Shown: in pieces, positions 13,331 to 26,935 of the stretch
How the letters are laid out: every line of letters begins with the position of its first letter
Position numbering within the stretch: the first letter of the stretch is position 1
From: Apostichopus japonicus
Taxonomy: Eukaryota; Echinodermata; Holothuroidea; Aspidochirotida; Stichopodidae
Reading direction: 5' to 3'
Length of the DNA: 64,000 bases
NCBI RefSeq assembly: GCF_037975245.1
Contig: NC_092575.1
Coordinates: forward strand, 26,624,841 to 26,688,840
Notes under the pieces: model-generated
Told to the model about the DNA's origin: nothing
What the model saw: the letters and a program-made list of their open reading frames with translations, nothing else
The model's database searches: none
Program-made: the position numbers and the translations under genes

Positions 13331-14859
13331 ATTGATATGTACGCACCCATGGCTTTTGCACTCCTTTCAATGTCGTCCTTCTCTTACTCACGCTCTTTTT
13401 TACTCATTATCATATTGTTGGACACCTACTCATGTAATCGTGTAGTCGTGCTGATTTACGACTGGCTCATATCGTTGTACTCGTTTTCATGATTTTAACA
13501 TATTGTTGTATAATACGTACGTTAATCATTGTTGCTTTTACTCACCCATGTCGTTGCTTTTCATGTTTTTTGTTTTCATATTGTTGTATGTAACGTACCG
13601 GTACCCATCCATTGCTGTAGTACCCGAATTCATCTCATCATACTCGTATACCCATGTTGTTATTTACGTAATCATGGGTTATATAAAGTACAAGGTGTGA
13701 ACTGGGTACGAAATTTCAAGCGTTTTAGTGTCGAAACAGTCCAACGAGGAAGAAGCCGTTGCAAAAAAAATGGCCGATTTTATCTTTAAAGAGGCGCTAA
13801 CTAAAACCAAAGTCACATATGGCTCTGGCAAAAACTTAAAAAAGTGAGGGCGATACTTCTAAACAGATATTCAAGTAATTTGCCAGAAATTGTATTGTGG
13901 GTATTCTTGTATATCTGGCAATGAAGTACGCACATTCAGAGTGAAAAATCGTCCACACTTTTATTTGAAATCTCCGTCCCAATTATACTGTCCCTAACTC
14001 GAGATATGATTGAATGAATTCGATCTAATTCAACTAATTAAACCCCTCCCTTACTCAAATTAAGTGAGTCGCAGTATTATGTGAAGATTGAAACTATGAA
14101 ACATAACCTACTTTAAAGACAGCAAATCCTCTTACTTTCGTTCAGAATGTGACAAAGAGGAATTATTGTTGCTGATATGCTCAGCATAGCTAACCATTCT
14201 TCCAAGGTGATACACGAGTCCTGCACTCTTCAACATTACACACATTTATACCCTCTTCACCCCCCTCCCCTCGTCTTTATAGTTCCGCCATCATGTAGCC
14301 CCTCACATCCGTAAATCCCTATACCACACTCTCCCTGTTATAATTCGGTGATTGGTGTTTCTTAGCATGCTGATATGTTTTTTTGCAGTAATTCCTTCCA
14401 ACCAGAGCTTTGAGATTAATCACACAAACCCACTTTTGTGAGGTTTAGTTAGTATGCATTTAATAGTCCTGCAAATGAGTAAAGAAAAATGAGAGAAATT
14501 AAGTATCGATCCTCTTAATATCATGTTATTGTGTTTGCGAATTTAAAGATCTCACCAAAATATATTCCTCCAGCCAGGTTCAGAGCATCGAGAATCCGAG
14601 AGAAATAATTCAAATCAAAGGTTAAAGTTCGAGTCCACGACAATGCATGGATTCGATACCAGACTCGGGTCCGTGCTGTACCATAAGGGCGAACTCGAGC
14701 AACATAGCCCCACCTGGAGAGTTTTGATTATTCACAGGAATCAGTATTGGTCGAATATCTTTAGAGGTTTCTTCGTTTGGCCAATAATTTGACCAAACTA
14801 CTGAGAATTCCTGAAACTGAGCTTTCAATTAATTCAAAATAACATTTTCCCCCACATTA
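13331..14859. other. Intergenic with decayed minisatellite and one tRNA-like fragment
   Basis: Decayed 20-mer copies continue to about 13690. On the minus strand near 14628-14705 there is a B-box-like GGTATCGAATCC with a possible upstream A box, compatible with a tRNA-derived fragment at low confidence. I recognise nothing else. Confidence 0.35.
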
Positions 14860-14882
14860 TTGATGATTATGATGATGATGAC

Positions 14883-14944
<62 letters not shown>

Positions 14945-15355
14945 CGACGACGACGATGACGATAACAACGACGACGACGATGACAATGACGACGATGATG
15001 ATAGTGATGATCACAAGTGAAGACAAACACACAAATACACAAGACTAATCAAAGAAATGTCATCAAGAGCATTAGCTTCGGAGTAAGTTGTTTACTTTCT
15101 TCTTAAACTTACTGACATTTGAGCCCAGCATGACTTCAAGGAGTAAATTATACCAACTACGTGGAGATGTGAGAACGAAACACTCCACCGTACCCCCCCC
15201 CCCCCACCCCCAGACCCGAATTGTTTTTGCTTCTTTCAGGAGAGACAAATTCCGAGTAGGATTATACTTGACAAAGAGATCGGAAGTAGACAAGCAGCGT
15301 TGGTTAAACGATGATTATGTACGTAACAGGAAGCCAGTGAAGACCATTTAAACAC
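14860..15355 (-). mobile_element. LINE 3' end (CR1/L2-like) with (ATC)n tail, copy A
   Basis: On the minus strand, broken frames show the C-terminal signature of many non-LTR reverse-transcriptase ORFs: NGLHWLPV near 15350, then a YNPTRNLSLL segment, then SWYNLLLEV and SKFKKKVNNLL near 15075-15160, matching the usual WN-LP-V and FK-L-LL ending. Past the stop, the element runs into an (ATC)n array with interspersed GAC/GAT on the plus strand at 14860-15010. The microsatellite is therefore probably the LINE tail rather than an independent repeat. Frameshifts and an internal deletion make it dead. A second copy lies at 35843-36340. Confidence 0.6.
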
Positions 15356-16850
15356 TATAGGGTGGTATGATAAGAATTTCTGGATAGAGTTAAAAGCGGA
15401 TTAATCCTTCCAGGCTTGTTTTTGAATGAACAATGGCATACCAAGATGCTCATGCTTTTGTCTGATTCCTTTCTGGTTAACAATTAACTGTCCAGGTCAA
15501 TACCAGACGTATCATGGTGCCTTTACTACACAATGTTAAATTTATAGTGCAGTCTAAACAAAGTAAAGATAACAAGAGCATGGCAACTGAAGCTATCTAT
15601 TGAACAAGGGCCTGCCTGAGCTTAGCCCTAGCTGCTCCGCTTTATCCAATGTCATCGAATTATTTGCCAAAATGTAAATAGAAATGTGCTATGGTGCATC
15701 ATTAAAAAAAAAACGTGTTGCTGTCACGTACCCGCACTCCAACCCTCTTGTACCAATTGCTTGTATAGGATTATAGTTTCCAGGGGGAAATAATCACATC
15801 GTCGGCAACCTGTCATTAGTTTATCAGTAGTGATAACTGATAAGGATAATTTAACTATCCCTGTAACAAATTTCATAACTAACTTTGTCGAATTTACGAA
15901 ATTGCCATTCCTCAATAAGTGAGCATATGTTCTTGTCCGTATATGCGTAAGCTCTGTTGACACTCATCCATTATTAATGTAATTGAATATATTTCCATAC
16001 CCTAACATAATGTATGCATCTCGTTACCTCGCAACCTTTGCACTTGCCCACATCTATAGTACTGAGCCTATGGGAGACGAACCTAATTAGTATCCACAAA
16101 ACAGGAAGCTGGAAATCCCCTTACATGTTAGAAGCTATTTACGGTCTGTACACGATATTACATATACAGTGAATTGGCCGGAAAGACGCACGTACTGCAT
16201 CGCGAAGAACGGAACAGCAGTCATACAAACACAGGACAAATGACGAAGCGATACATGCACTTTACATGTTTCTCTTCAACTTGCATATTTAATACATCGG
16301 AGTAAGGTAGCAATTCCTGTATACAAGGTAAGTGACCCAGTGTCACGTTTGACTTTATATATGAAGTAGGAAACAGTTTGCTTTTTTTTTTTCTGATAAT
16401 GTTTGTTCTATCACAATATGCGTAGTCGATGCAGAGGTATAGGACCACCTTATATAAGGTGATATCATATATTGTCGACTACATTCACGTTATAGGCATG
16501 TCAATATTTACTGTAGGCTTAGGCCTATATATTTTTCTGTTCTTAAACCTGAACACATTTAGTCCATTTTTAGCGGTTTGCGCTGAATGACAAGGACACT
16601 GCAGGCTACAACAAATTGCCGTGATTTCTTTTAAAGACATAGAATTATCCTTCGAAGTTCGAATATCCGGCAAATGTTCATTATTAAGGGTAACCGGTGA
16701 TTTCTCCCCTGAAATTCCGCCGCAACTAATGACTATGTTTCAAAATGTTCTATTATACCTTCCTTGCAGCGTTCGAGCTAACATTTTGCTCAGCAACATG
16801 ATGATAATTTTGAAGAGTATTGTAAAATGCATCTGGTAATTTTGTAGAAT
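15356..16850. repeat. Duplicated upstream block, copy A
   Basis: Long segments match 36341-37500 in the same order, and part (about 16080-16840) also matches 26300-26935. Shared landmarks include TACGGTCTGTACA, ATACATCGGAGTA and GTATACAAGGTAAGTG. The block lies upstream of each of the three IFI27-like genes, so it was probably duplicated with them and may hold their promoter or 5' untranslated exon. No coding region is evident. Confidence 0.65.
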
Positions 16851-17402
16851 GTGAGGAAAAAAAATCCCATCGATAAAGATAAAACCACAAAACTGTTGCA
16901 AAATTGTCAGATATCAACCCACCCTCTAAAACAGTTCAAGTGTGCAAGGGAAAACAACTTAAGCAAAACATCTTCCATTTCTTTACATAATCAGACGTGA
17001 ATATCCAGAGGCAGGGCCTATGCACCTCCTTCCCCTATAATTTCTAGCCCCATAAAATCAACAGTGGTTATAGTACAAGCTTGTGTGTATTCTAAACGCT
17101 ATACACCTAGTTTATATCTAAATATGCCAAAGAATGAAACATTTCACCTCTAATTTTGTTTTCCGAGGAAGAAACTTGAGACCCAACATTCATGCGCGTC
17201 AGCTTCAACAAACCCCGGGTCCACAACCCTGATACTGTACTTGCATCAACAATAACCTGACAACAAAGTTTAACATTTAAAAAACATTTATCATACATAA
17301 CTAATAAAAACAAGAACATACAAACGTTGGTCCTGCTATCACGATGCTTTCTGTCGTATCTGAAATATTTCGAACTGTACATTGCATAGGATTAGGTATA
17401 CT
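16851..17402. other. Intergenic, nothing recognised
   Basis: Unique AT-rich sequence between the duplicated block and the TA arrays. The minus-strand open frame here has no motif or splice support. Confidence 0.4.
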
Positions 17403-18295
<893 letters not shown>

Positions 18296-18710
18296 TTTTT
18301 TTAAACTTTTTTATATAATATTGTATTATGAATTGTATCATACTGCGCCATGAATTAGCTTATCACTGTCAATGAAAATAAAAAAACACAACGATGAACA
18401 TAAGCGTCATCGGCCAAAGTACAGTGTTGTTCAAATATTTCTTTATTTGCTTTAAAAGTTTATGTTTATGAAGATTATTAAACGAATGACAGATAGATAA
18501 ACAAAGACATAATTTATAGTTCGGTTAACATTTGAAATAAATTTCAGTCATTAATAGAGAACGCACTTTGAAATTCTATATAAAATATGAAAGCATAAAA
18601 AAGTAACATAGTTTGTAATTCTGCAGGGGCAATTAATGGGTTTGAAATTGCAGAATTGATAAAATATATCATTTTCCTCCTTTTCTTTGTAATAATATTT
18701 ATAGATCATC

Positions 18711-19268
18711 ATGGCTTTCTTAGTTGTCGGCGCAGTACAACTTGTAGGCTTCACCCAAGGAGGCATAGCGGCAGGTAACCTAATTTATATACATAAAAAC
18801 TAGAGAAAATGTATCTAACAATGTTTTCAAAAGTAATTTATAGCTTCTTGATTCAAACTCCATTATTTGCCATGTTGTCTTTCTGTCTTGTTTAAACTAT
18901 TAGTGAGGTTGGAGTGGAGTTTGTATTTGTTCGTGGTCTTAAATAGAGTACATTTATGATTAAGACTACTATCCATCACATCAAGCGACCTTTTTATTCG
19001 TTTCGTCTCACTTCTAGGTTCGTTGGCTGCGTCGATGATGTCAGCGGCTGGGCCAGTCGCAGCTGGTAGTCTAGTAGCGGTGTGTCAGTCTATCGGAGCA
19101 ACCGGCGCAGTGTCCTTTGTAACCGCTGCAATCGCCAATACCGCGTTTGGAGCCGCATTAGGGGGCGCTGCTTACGCAGCCTATCGCAAGTTCTTACATG
19201 GTGAAAAGCTGAACAAGGACGAAGCAAAGGCTATGGCCGAAGGATTTAGAAACTACGTAATGATATAG
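18711..19268 (+). CDS. IFI6/IFI27 (ISG12)-like small hydrophobic protein, gene A
   Basis: Coding exons are 18711-18774 and 19018-19268, joined in phase 1 through a split Gly codon, giving 104 residues. The junction region reads GFTQGGIAAGSLAASMMSA, followed by GPVAAGSLVAVCQSIGATG. This is the core of the interferon-alpha-inducible IFI6/IFI27 family, small Gly/Ala-rich proteins usually placed in mitochondrial or other membranes and linked in vertebrates to apoptosis and antiviral responses. Two hydrophobic stretches are visible and the protein ends soon after a KLNKDEAKAMAEG helix. Unlike genes B and C it lacks the long acidic tail. The ATG lies just after an acceptor (AG at 18703-18704), so a non-coding 5' exon is likely. 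The intron is only 243 nt, far shorter than in B and C. Confidence 0.85.
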
Positions 19269-19381
19269 TGATGTTTAGTTTGCAGTAGCCGTTTGATCCT
19301 TCACCCCCCCCCCCCCAACCCACCCCAGCTTCATAAAACACATCAGTAGCATATGAGAACATAAGCTGCAAGCCTGCAACG

Positions 19382-19425
<44 letters not shown>

Positions 19426-21381
19426 TATACTTTTCAATGCTACTGGGGAAGCTTCACCATTTTACTACGTGTATTATTTCCTAAAATCCCCCAATTCTCC
19501 CTTTTCTTGTGATTTATTCTAATCGTATAATTATTTGTCTACATTGATGGTAATGTGTATCTATTATTCTTGGAATTGGCATATAACTTCAATAACGTCA
19601 CAAATATTTTCGGACTGTTCCAATATATAAGGAAAGGGGATGAGGGTTAGGTTATCATATACTATCGTTGGTTAAAGGTTTCTATGTATATTTTGGGTTA
19701 TCTGTAATAACAATGAGGGATCCCTTTATTCTTCTTTGGAGCACAATGCTATGGGCATAACACTGTTAATGATTAACGCTTTTATTAATCACTTATTAAA
19801 ACAGTTTCAACAATGGCTATGTATGTCAAGTTTCCGACGCTATAAAAGAAGATATTTAATTGACATTAAGGAATATGCCAGTGACACAAAGTTTGACTTC
19901 ATATATGCTCTGCACATGCTTCATTTTCTAATTATAATATTCTAAGTGATTTATTCTTGAAATGTTTTAAAAATATAGTATGCTACTTTAGACCTCAAGT
20001 TTTGCTCTGTATTTCTATTTTTTGAGCAAGTATTAATCTCCTCTTTGGTCAAAAATGATGTCAATTTTATAAGGATAAAAGAAATATATTTTTCCTAAAC
20101 TGCTATGATGGTAACATCCGCTGCACTGTGATGTTGTCAGGTGATGACCACACCACATCATACGAGAACGTAATTGATCTATATATAAGAATGCCGAACG
20201 CTTTCAAAGCAATCGACTCAGTAATTCAGCCATTTACTTTTGAGAAATATTCCATGATAGGCTAATATGTTTACAATACGTTACCGACTGCAGTATAATT
20301 GAAAATTTAGTTCGTTGTTCATAGGGTTAAAATAACATATATATATTTTATTTTTAGCTTTTGGAATTAATTTAACATAGTAATATTTCCACCTACACCT
20401 GCACCGTGCAGCCAACATCACCAATTTGGCATTAAATGTTTAACATGTTAAAGCTAAATGTCAGACCGTGATTTACGTGTTAGAGTTTTCACATTAGTCT
20501 TCGAAATATACAGATAGACAAATTGTCTTACTTCAGGCTTGTGGTAATATTTTACTTACCTTTTTTGAAAAGGAATACCCTTCAAACGATATCCTTCATA
20601 CGCCCCACCCCTTTGACACAAACCGTCAATAGTGAAGATTCCAAACACAGAATATGGGCATTTCTAATATATTTTCTGCATGTTAGACGTACCTGGTTGT
20701 TTTGCATAACTGTCTCCTTGAAAGGTGATACCTTACAGTGGCGCAAAATAGGAAAAGAGTGGGTAGAGTGAGGGCCGGGGGCCATGGAAGCCCGCTTTCG
20801 TTGTATGTTTTTGCCACATCTATATAGTCTCATATGTGACCCCTGTTCGAAATGGAATGATTCGTGAAGTGTCCAATGCAAATCGATGGAAATGTGCGTA
20901 TCAAAGCAAGTATGTTTCCTTGGGCCTGGTCCTTATATGGGGGAGTGTTCGAGAAAAAAAGTGTTATAATTGGTGAGTAAACACTATGGTGATTACATAT
21001 ATAAATGTTCTTTGTCGATCGAAGCTTGTTTGTCTAGACACGAGCTATTCAAATGTGCAACCCTATTATTTTCAACAATAAAACCTGCCTTAGGAAATCA
21101 TCAAGGTCACGGCTTTCTTGATTTCAAAAAAGATAAAGTTCATCTATAAGAAGGCAGTTGTAAACACAATTACGTTGCTTAGTAGCGCTCTGAACTGCTT
21201 GACACTGTATGTACTTTAGTAAGAAGATCAGTGTTCTGCTGTGAATGGAGATATAATTATTTCAGTTAGTCCGTAATTAGGAACATTAGTGAATAGCCTA
21301 GGTCAGCTATCAGAAAGATACATTACTGCCATTTAGTCCATCGATTGTTTCTTAGTGTATTTACATCGGTTAACGGCATTG
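19269..21381. other. Intergenic, no gene recognised
   Basis: Holds a C-tract at about 19302-19316 and (TA)n at 19384-19422 just after gene A. The rest is unique AT-rich sequence. The open frames have no family motifs. Confidence 0.45.
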
Positions 21382-21659
21382 CAGACACCGTTAACTTAAG
21401 GCCGTGGCTATTCTTATGACCAGTCGTAACAGTTATTTATAAACTATTCTTACAACATCGGCGAATTCATGCGCAGTAAAGTAAATAAAGCAACTGCGCA
21501 TGTAGTAGGGGTAACCCTAACCCTAAACCCTAACCCTAACCGGAAATTATTGTTAATCCTGGTCGTAAAAATAGCCACGTTAAAGCAACTGCGCATGCGT
21601 AACCGGAAATTATTGTTACGACTAGTCGTAAAATAGCCACTTTGTTAAGTTAACTCTGT
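21382..21659. mobile_element. MITE-like inverted repeat element
   Basis: The left end has GTTAACTTAA then GTGGCTATT near 21389-21411. The right end carries the reverse complement, AATAGCCAC then TTAAGTTAAC, at about 21632-21655. Inside, a GTGGCTATT-like module with GCAACTGCGCATG and CCGGAAATTATTGTTA recurs, and there is a telomere-like tract. No coding capacity. Confidence 0.5.
21513..21540. repeat. Short interstitial telomere-like repeat (CCCTAA)n
   Basis: About 4.5 units of CCCTAA with one extra A, inside the MITE-like element. It matches the TTAGGG repeat of deuterostome telomeres on the opposite strand. It is too short to call a chromosome-fusion remnant. Confidence 0.75.
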
Positions 21660-21708
21660 ACGTAACGATCTATAATTATGTAATACTTATGTAAAACTTG
21701 AGCATATC

Positions 21709-23409
21709 AACACTTATAGAAGTAATTTTATACCCAATAATCACAGAAACCCTATCAGAAGCCAAATTGACTATATCATAGCCCCATTAAACTTCAAAAT
21801 TATTAATATTGATGCTCGAGCTTATATTAACACTGATCACAAAATCATTATAAGTAGTTTCACCCTGAATAGCTCAACAAGAAGACAAATTTATCCCGTA
21901 AATAAGACTGTTGAAATTCCTGCCATCATAAATCAAACAAAATTGACTATAATGATAACGTATTTAACACATTAAACGAAACCATTTTTTTCCCAATCAC
22001 CAGCTACTTATTGGAAGGAACTGTCAACAGTTTGTTTAAACAATGCCCGAAACGTAAATCCACCAACAACAAAAAGTACGTTTTAATAATATTAAAATAG
22101 CAAGCTTATCCAAGAAACAAAAAGTCCTTAGACTACAGATGGACAACTGTAAAGATATTGATCAAAAGAGAAATTTAAAAACTAAAAGGAACAAAATAAT
22201 TAAACAACAACATTTTCTAGTCAAAACTACCCATGAACAAAAATTAATTGACGAAATTTCCGAAATTGAAAATTGGAAGGATGACTCCCACCGTTTCTTT
22301 AAAGCAATAAGAGTAGTACAACAAAAGAGTAAGAGAGACCCTATTACAATTAAAATTGGCGATAAACATATAGGAGATACCGAAGCAAAAATTAAAGACA
22401 TCAGCAAACATTTCGAAAAGACTTTTAACTGCAATATTCCAGATCCCAAACCAAACGTGTTTCCAGAGAAACTATACACGCCATTTGATGAAGATGAAAT
22501 TAAACAAGCAGTCTCATCCTTAAAAAATAATAAAACCCCAGGTTGTGACAAGGTCACAGCCCAACATCTCAATTATGCCCCATGCACACACAAACACATA
22601 GCAAATATCTTAAATAGTATAACCGAATCAGGAGATTTCCCAATTGAAATTAAATAAGGAATCCTAACTCCTATCCAAAAACCGGGAAAGACTAAAGGTC
22701 CACCAGAAAACTTAAGACCAGTCATTTTATTATCAACATTGAGGAAAATTCTTGCGGTTTGTGTGGCCAGGAGGATTCGTCCGTCAATGATGAGCATATC
22801 CTCCCCATTACCCAAACTGCCTACACTTCAGGACGTTGCACAGCTGAACTTGTCTTCGCTTTTAATGTGCTAGCAGAAAAAGCTATAACATCCTTAGGTT
22901 ACACTATAAATCTATTGATGCTAGATATGAGCAAGGCGTTCGACACAATTCAAAGAGGATCCTTGCTAACTGACCTAGAACAGGTTCTTGACAACGACGA
23001 ACTTCACCTGATATCACTACTAATCGATAACGTCTCCTACACCGTCAAATTAGAGGTCAAACTCGGACTTCCTTTTAACACTAACATTGGTTCACCACAA
23101 CGAGATAGTGCAAGTGCACTATAACTTATCTAGCCAGCTCTTTAAAATCAGATGATAATGATATCGATGCAGTTATCCTGCCATCGCAGTTAGTTGATCA
23201 TGATTACAGCACTACCACCACTAATTCTTTTTTCACAGTAGACCACCAATACGCTGATGATGTCTCTTGGGCATCAACTGGTCATCATATACTGCAAGAT
23301 ATCGAAAAACGAGATTCTGACAAACTGGCAGTAAGAAATCTGAAAATCAATCGCACAAAAACTGAGAAATTTACAATCACAATAAAAGGAAATGAAAGTT
23401 GGAAGCAGT
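21709..23409 (+). pseudogene. Degraded non-LTR retrotransposon (endonuclease end plus reverse transcriptase)
   Basis: The first part reads like the end of an APE-type endonuclease: SQIDYIIAPL, then DARAYINTDHKIIISSF at about 21760-21870. After a linker, a 172-codon frame (22139-22657) carries the reverse-transcriptase entry, including DEIKQAVSSLKNNKTPGCDK. After a stop come LTPIQKPGKTKGPPENLRP (about 22664-22720), then, in another frame, AYTSGRCTAELVFAFNVLAE, the catalytic-type LMLDMSKAFDTIQRGSLL and a degenerate GSPQ segment. The YADD box lies at about 23250 (HQYADDVSWAS), and the copy stops near NRTKTEKFTI. The stop at 22655-22657 and frameshifts near 22770-22800 and 23110-23125 show it is dead. 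It is 5'-truncated and ends abruptly at a different repeat. Confidence 0.85.
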
Positions 23410-23520
23410 GTTTGTCGGTTTGCTGTTATCGGCAATTAGGCAAAATTTTACCGATACCGATATGCTGCCGATATTGCAAATATCGGCCGATACCGATATT
23501 GAAAACGATTATCGTAGCAA
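23410..23520. repeat. Repeat rich in CCGATA/TATCGG
   Basis: Multiple near-palindromic copies of CCGATATTG and TATCGGCCGATACCGATA occur in about 100 bp directly after the truncated LINE. It is a dispersed-repeat-like boundary sequence whose class I cannot name. Confidence 0.5.
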
Positions 23521-23659
23521 CATTAGTTTAAATAATAATAATAAACAAACATTTTCTAGTTAATACATTGATCGCCAACATTTGGTCCGTTTTGTGGTAA
23601 TTTCAAAACTGCTATTCGATATTGGGGAACTGCTATGCAACAAAAATATTGTATAGCAA

Positions 23660-23885
23660 TTGTCGAAATTTGTTGCTATGCAATTTTTTGGCCATAAGTC
23701 GAACACTGCTGCTGAACCAGTTGGAAGGCCCGTGAATACCTTGCTAGGAAAAATAAAGTCGCAATTCAAGGACATTAATATTAACAATTTCGAGGAAGCA
23801 ATAAACCTTGCGCAAGATCGTGATACGTGTCGGAGGTTAGTCACTGAGCATGTCGGATAGACGAGACTCAACTTACTACTACTAC
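23660..23885 (+). mobile_element. Probable LINE 3' terminus with (TAC)n tail
   Basis: The frame 23660-23860 ends in EEAINLAQDRDTCRRLV and a stop, followed at once by a short (CTA)n tail near 23870-23885. Many non-LTR elements end their ORF with a similar A-DR-WR-LV signature and have a simple-repeat tail. This is inference from a short motif, and the element differs from the LINE at 21.7 kb. Confidence 0.45.
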
Positions 23886-23918
23886 TTTGAATCTGTTTTC
23901 ATATTTAGACACTGCATT

Positions 23919-24055
23919 TGGCGCCGCCTTATACGTGCGTTATACGCTGCGTGTGGCACCGCGTTGGACACTGGGTGTGGCGCCGCGTTGGACGCTGCAT
24001 TGGGCGCTGCGTTTAGCGCCGTATTGTGCCCTGCGTTTAGACGCTGCGTTGAGAA
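23919..24055. repeat. GC-rich minisatellite, GCTGCGT/GCGCCGCGTTGG type
   Basis: Degenerate units of about 12-24 bp built from GCGCCGCGTTGGACGCTGCGT repeat over about 135 bp. It stands out as GC-rich in AT-rich surroundings and is stop-free in several frames, which explains the A-rich open frames over it. Confidence 0.7.
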
Positions 24056-26299
24056 AATTGCGCTAACAGTAACGTTCTGCGTAATGTAAGAACATTTTAT
24101 GAACCTTGTAAGCCAAAGGATGTCTGCATAATTAACGGTACCACTGTGCCACTGGCATTTGAACATTTTCTCCATTGCCATCTTTTTGTCGAGACTCACT
24201 TTCGACAACCCTAGTTTTAAAGACTGCCCCACCAGACAGGGAAGTGACGTTACAGTACTATATAAAGGTAATAGCTTGTTGGTGCTTAGAGGTCTAGTGA
24301 TAAATGTGGAAATAGTATTATAACTGTACAAGGATTATGGATTGGTATTGGTAGCAAAACGGGTATTTGTGGGTTAATGATGGCCAGAGCTTTAGCTGTA
24401 AAGGCAAGAAATGGTGTTTGTAATGTACAAACTTATTAGTTTGTTATTGATGGCCAGAAGTGTAAATTTAAAGTTTGAATGGTGTCTGTAGTGCTGTCCA
24501 TGTTGGCAAGAGTTTTAGATATGAAGGTTAAGACTAATGTATATATTTATGATGATAGTGTGTTTTTGCTGTGGTTGGGGTTATTGTTTCGAGAAGAAGA
24601 ATCATCAGTCGGAATCTATATCGAGAACTTTGTCAATGTCTTGTTTCAAGGACATTATCTGCTTGTCTTGAATTGTGGCTGTAGCTGAGTATTGGCATTA
24701 CTTCATCCAACCCTGTGATATTGTCCTTTATGAGGGATGCAGGCGGCAGCATCAGTAGTATCGTCAATGTCTGTTCTGTGGATTTATATTCCACTGTGTC
24801 ATGCTCAGTTGAGCATAGTAGAAGGAATGTTTCGTCTTCGAAAGTGTACCCAATGATGTTTAGGTTGGTCTCTGAGGCAGGTGTTGGTTTTACCTGTTAA
24901 GAGAGACGAACAGTTTATACATACATGATTGTAAGCATGGTAAAGCATGGATACGTGCAATTTTGAGGTAGAGAGAAGGTGAATGCATTGCTATAGGGAG
25001 CGTTTGATTTTGTTTTGATGTTTAGTGTTTACATAAATCTTTATACCTTGGCGAAGGTTGATTTCAAGACATAGCAATGACATGTACTGTTTAAGTGGGA
25101 AACAATTGTCACATTATGAGCTAATATCATTGGTAATTGGGTATATAAGTGTTCGAGCGATCAACCAATAAATGGTCGATTTCCCTAACTAAAATGATGC
25201 GGTTATCTTTTGACTTTTGATAACGATTTCTCAATCAGCAATACTGAAATTTATATGATTCCGATTACGGGTAAGCACCTATAACAGCTAGAAAAAAAGA
25301 CACAATCTCCTCATTAACAGTACGGGCTAAAAGCATACAGTAGTCCGGACTAGGCTACCACTCGAAGAAGAGGCCTACCATACTATTACTAGACAGGAAA
25401 TTCCTTCCTCACTATGTACAATGTTGTCAATATTATAACCTTGATGTGAAAATAATGAAATCGACATGTTGAGGAGTTAAATATATTCCAACGATATCGA
25501 TACGAACTAAGTGGGACGCAATATTCCAACCAGCAGATTATCCAAACTTGAACGCAATAGCCTACAACATTTAACCGTGCCACAGTGAAGTACTGTAGGC
25601 GGCGCTTATCTGTGTGTTATTTGTTACATCAATGTCATTCGCTCTTGTGTTCCTTCCATATGTACAGCCCTCTAGCAGACGAAAGTACACATTGCATGTA
25701 TCGGACTTAGCAAACCCACTGAGATAACAACTCTCTGGCAAAACATTGATCGAACTTTGCAGACGGTAAGCTCCGCCCACAAGCCACCAGTATATAGTGT
25801 AGAGGCCCTCACTACCTGCACTGTGTCAATATTGCTACCGTTCATTCAGGGGAGTTCCATGATAACTACTTGGGTCAATCTTGTTGGATTGCACTCTAAC
25901 CCTTTTACACATATTGGCACTAATGATAATAAAGTGTGATCAGTTATTAAGCTACTGTCACTTTTAGTAAATAGCCTAGCACTACACCAACAATAGAGCC
26001 CGCATGGGCACGAAATTGAAAAAATCTGGTACTAAACTACTAACGTCAAACTTCTCTGTATTTCCAAGTAAAGGACAACGATATACAAGCGTGAAACGTG
26101 CTACGCAATATGGCACAAGAAGGCGTTTGTCACGTACTGGTTCGTGTTGTTAACAATGACAGTACGGGTCGTATTGTTGTCAATGCCAGAAACAATACAC
26201 ATGCAACAACGAACGTGCTTATGTTTTTGTTTATATTTTCAAAATTTACGCCACGTGATCATAGTTTCGACGTCTTAGATGCATAACTGACCAAGCATA
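24056..26299. other. Intergenic, no gene recognised
   Basis: No repeat, RNA gene or supported coding exon is seen. Open frames up to 149 codons begin in the GC-rich minisatellite and do not carry recognisable motifs. Confidence 0.4.
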
Positions 26300-26935
26300 T
26301 CGTCAGTACTTATCCACAAAACAGGCAGCTGGAATTCCCCTAACGTCATATAAGCTATTTACGGTCTGTACATGAATAACATAGACTATACCGATGCATA
26401 TACACGCACGTACCGCATCGCGACGATTAGAACAACAGTCATACAAATGCCGAGGATATGCATGCACTTTACATGATTCGTTTCAACTTGCATACTACAT
26501 ACATCGGAGTAGGGTAGTAAATCCTGTATACAAGGTAAGTGGCCCATTGTCACGATTTGATCTATAGGCTTACATGAAACTGGAAACAGTTCAAATAAAT
26601 GTTTGTCAATCGCTACATAAGTAGTCGATGCAAATGTATAGGCCCACCTACTATAACGTGTTATCAATGTTTTGTCGACTACATTCAAATTAACGTTATT
26701 ACCATGTCAATGTTAAGTGTAGACGTAGGCTATATCTGCATATACATATTTTTTTTCTGGTCTTAAACCTAAACACATGTAGGGAGCGCTTTTGTCCATT
26801 TTTAGCTGTTGTACGTATGCTACCAATTTGCCGTGGTTTCTTTTTAAAAACATCGAGCTCTTCATAGAATATCCGGCAGACGCTCATTCATGAGTATTGA
26901 TGTGCTTTCACCCAAAAGATAACAAGGAGGCGTCT
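26300..26935. repeat. Duplicated upstream block, copy B
   Basis: Shares ordered segments with 16080-16840 and 36780-37400, including TACGGTCTGTACA, CATCGGAGTAGGGTAG, TATACAAGGTAAGTG and AATATCCGGCAGACG. It lies about 1.7 kb upstream of gene B. It lacks the LINE 3' end and (ATC)n tail found with copies A and C. Confidence 0.65.

Noticed and set aside
14829-15048. Histidine-, methionine- or valine/isoleucine-rich open frames over (GAT)n, and the same at 35768-36088
   Set aside because: Simple-repeat translations in several frames at once. The array is explained as a LINE tail.
26577-26590. ISRE-like GAAACTGGAAAC upstream of gene B
   Set aside because: Spacing between the GAAA blocks is one base too long, and the copies before A and C do not keep it.
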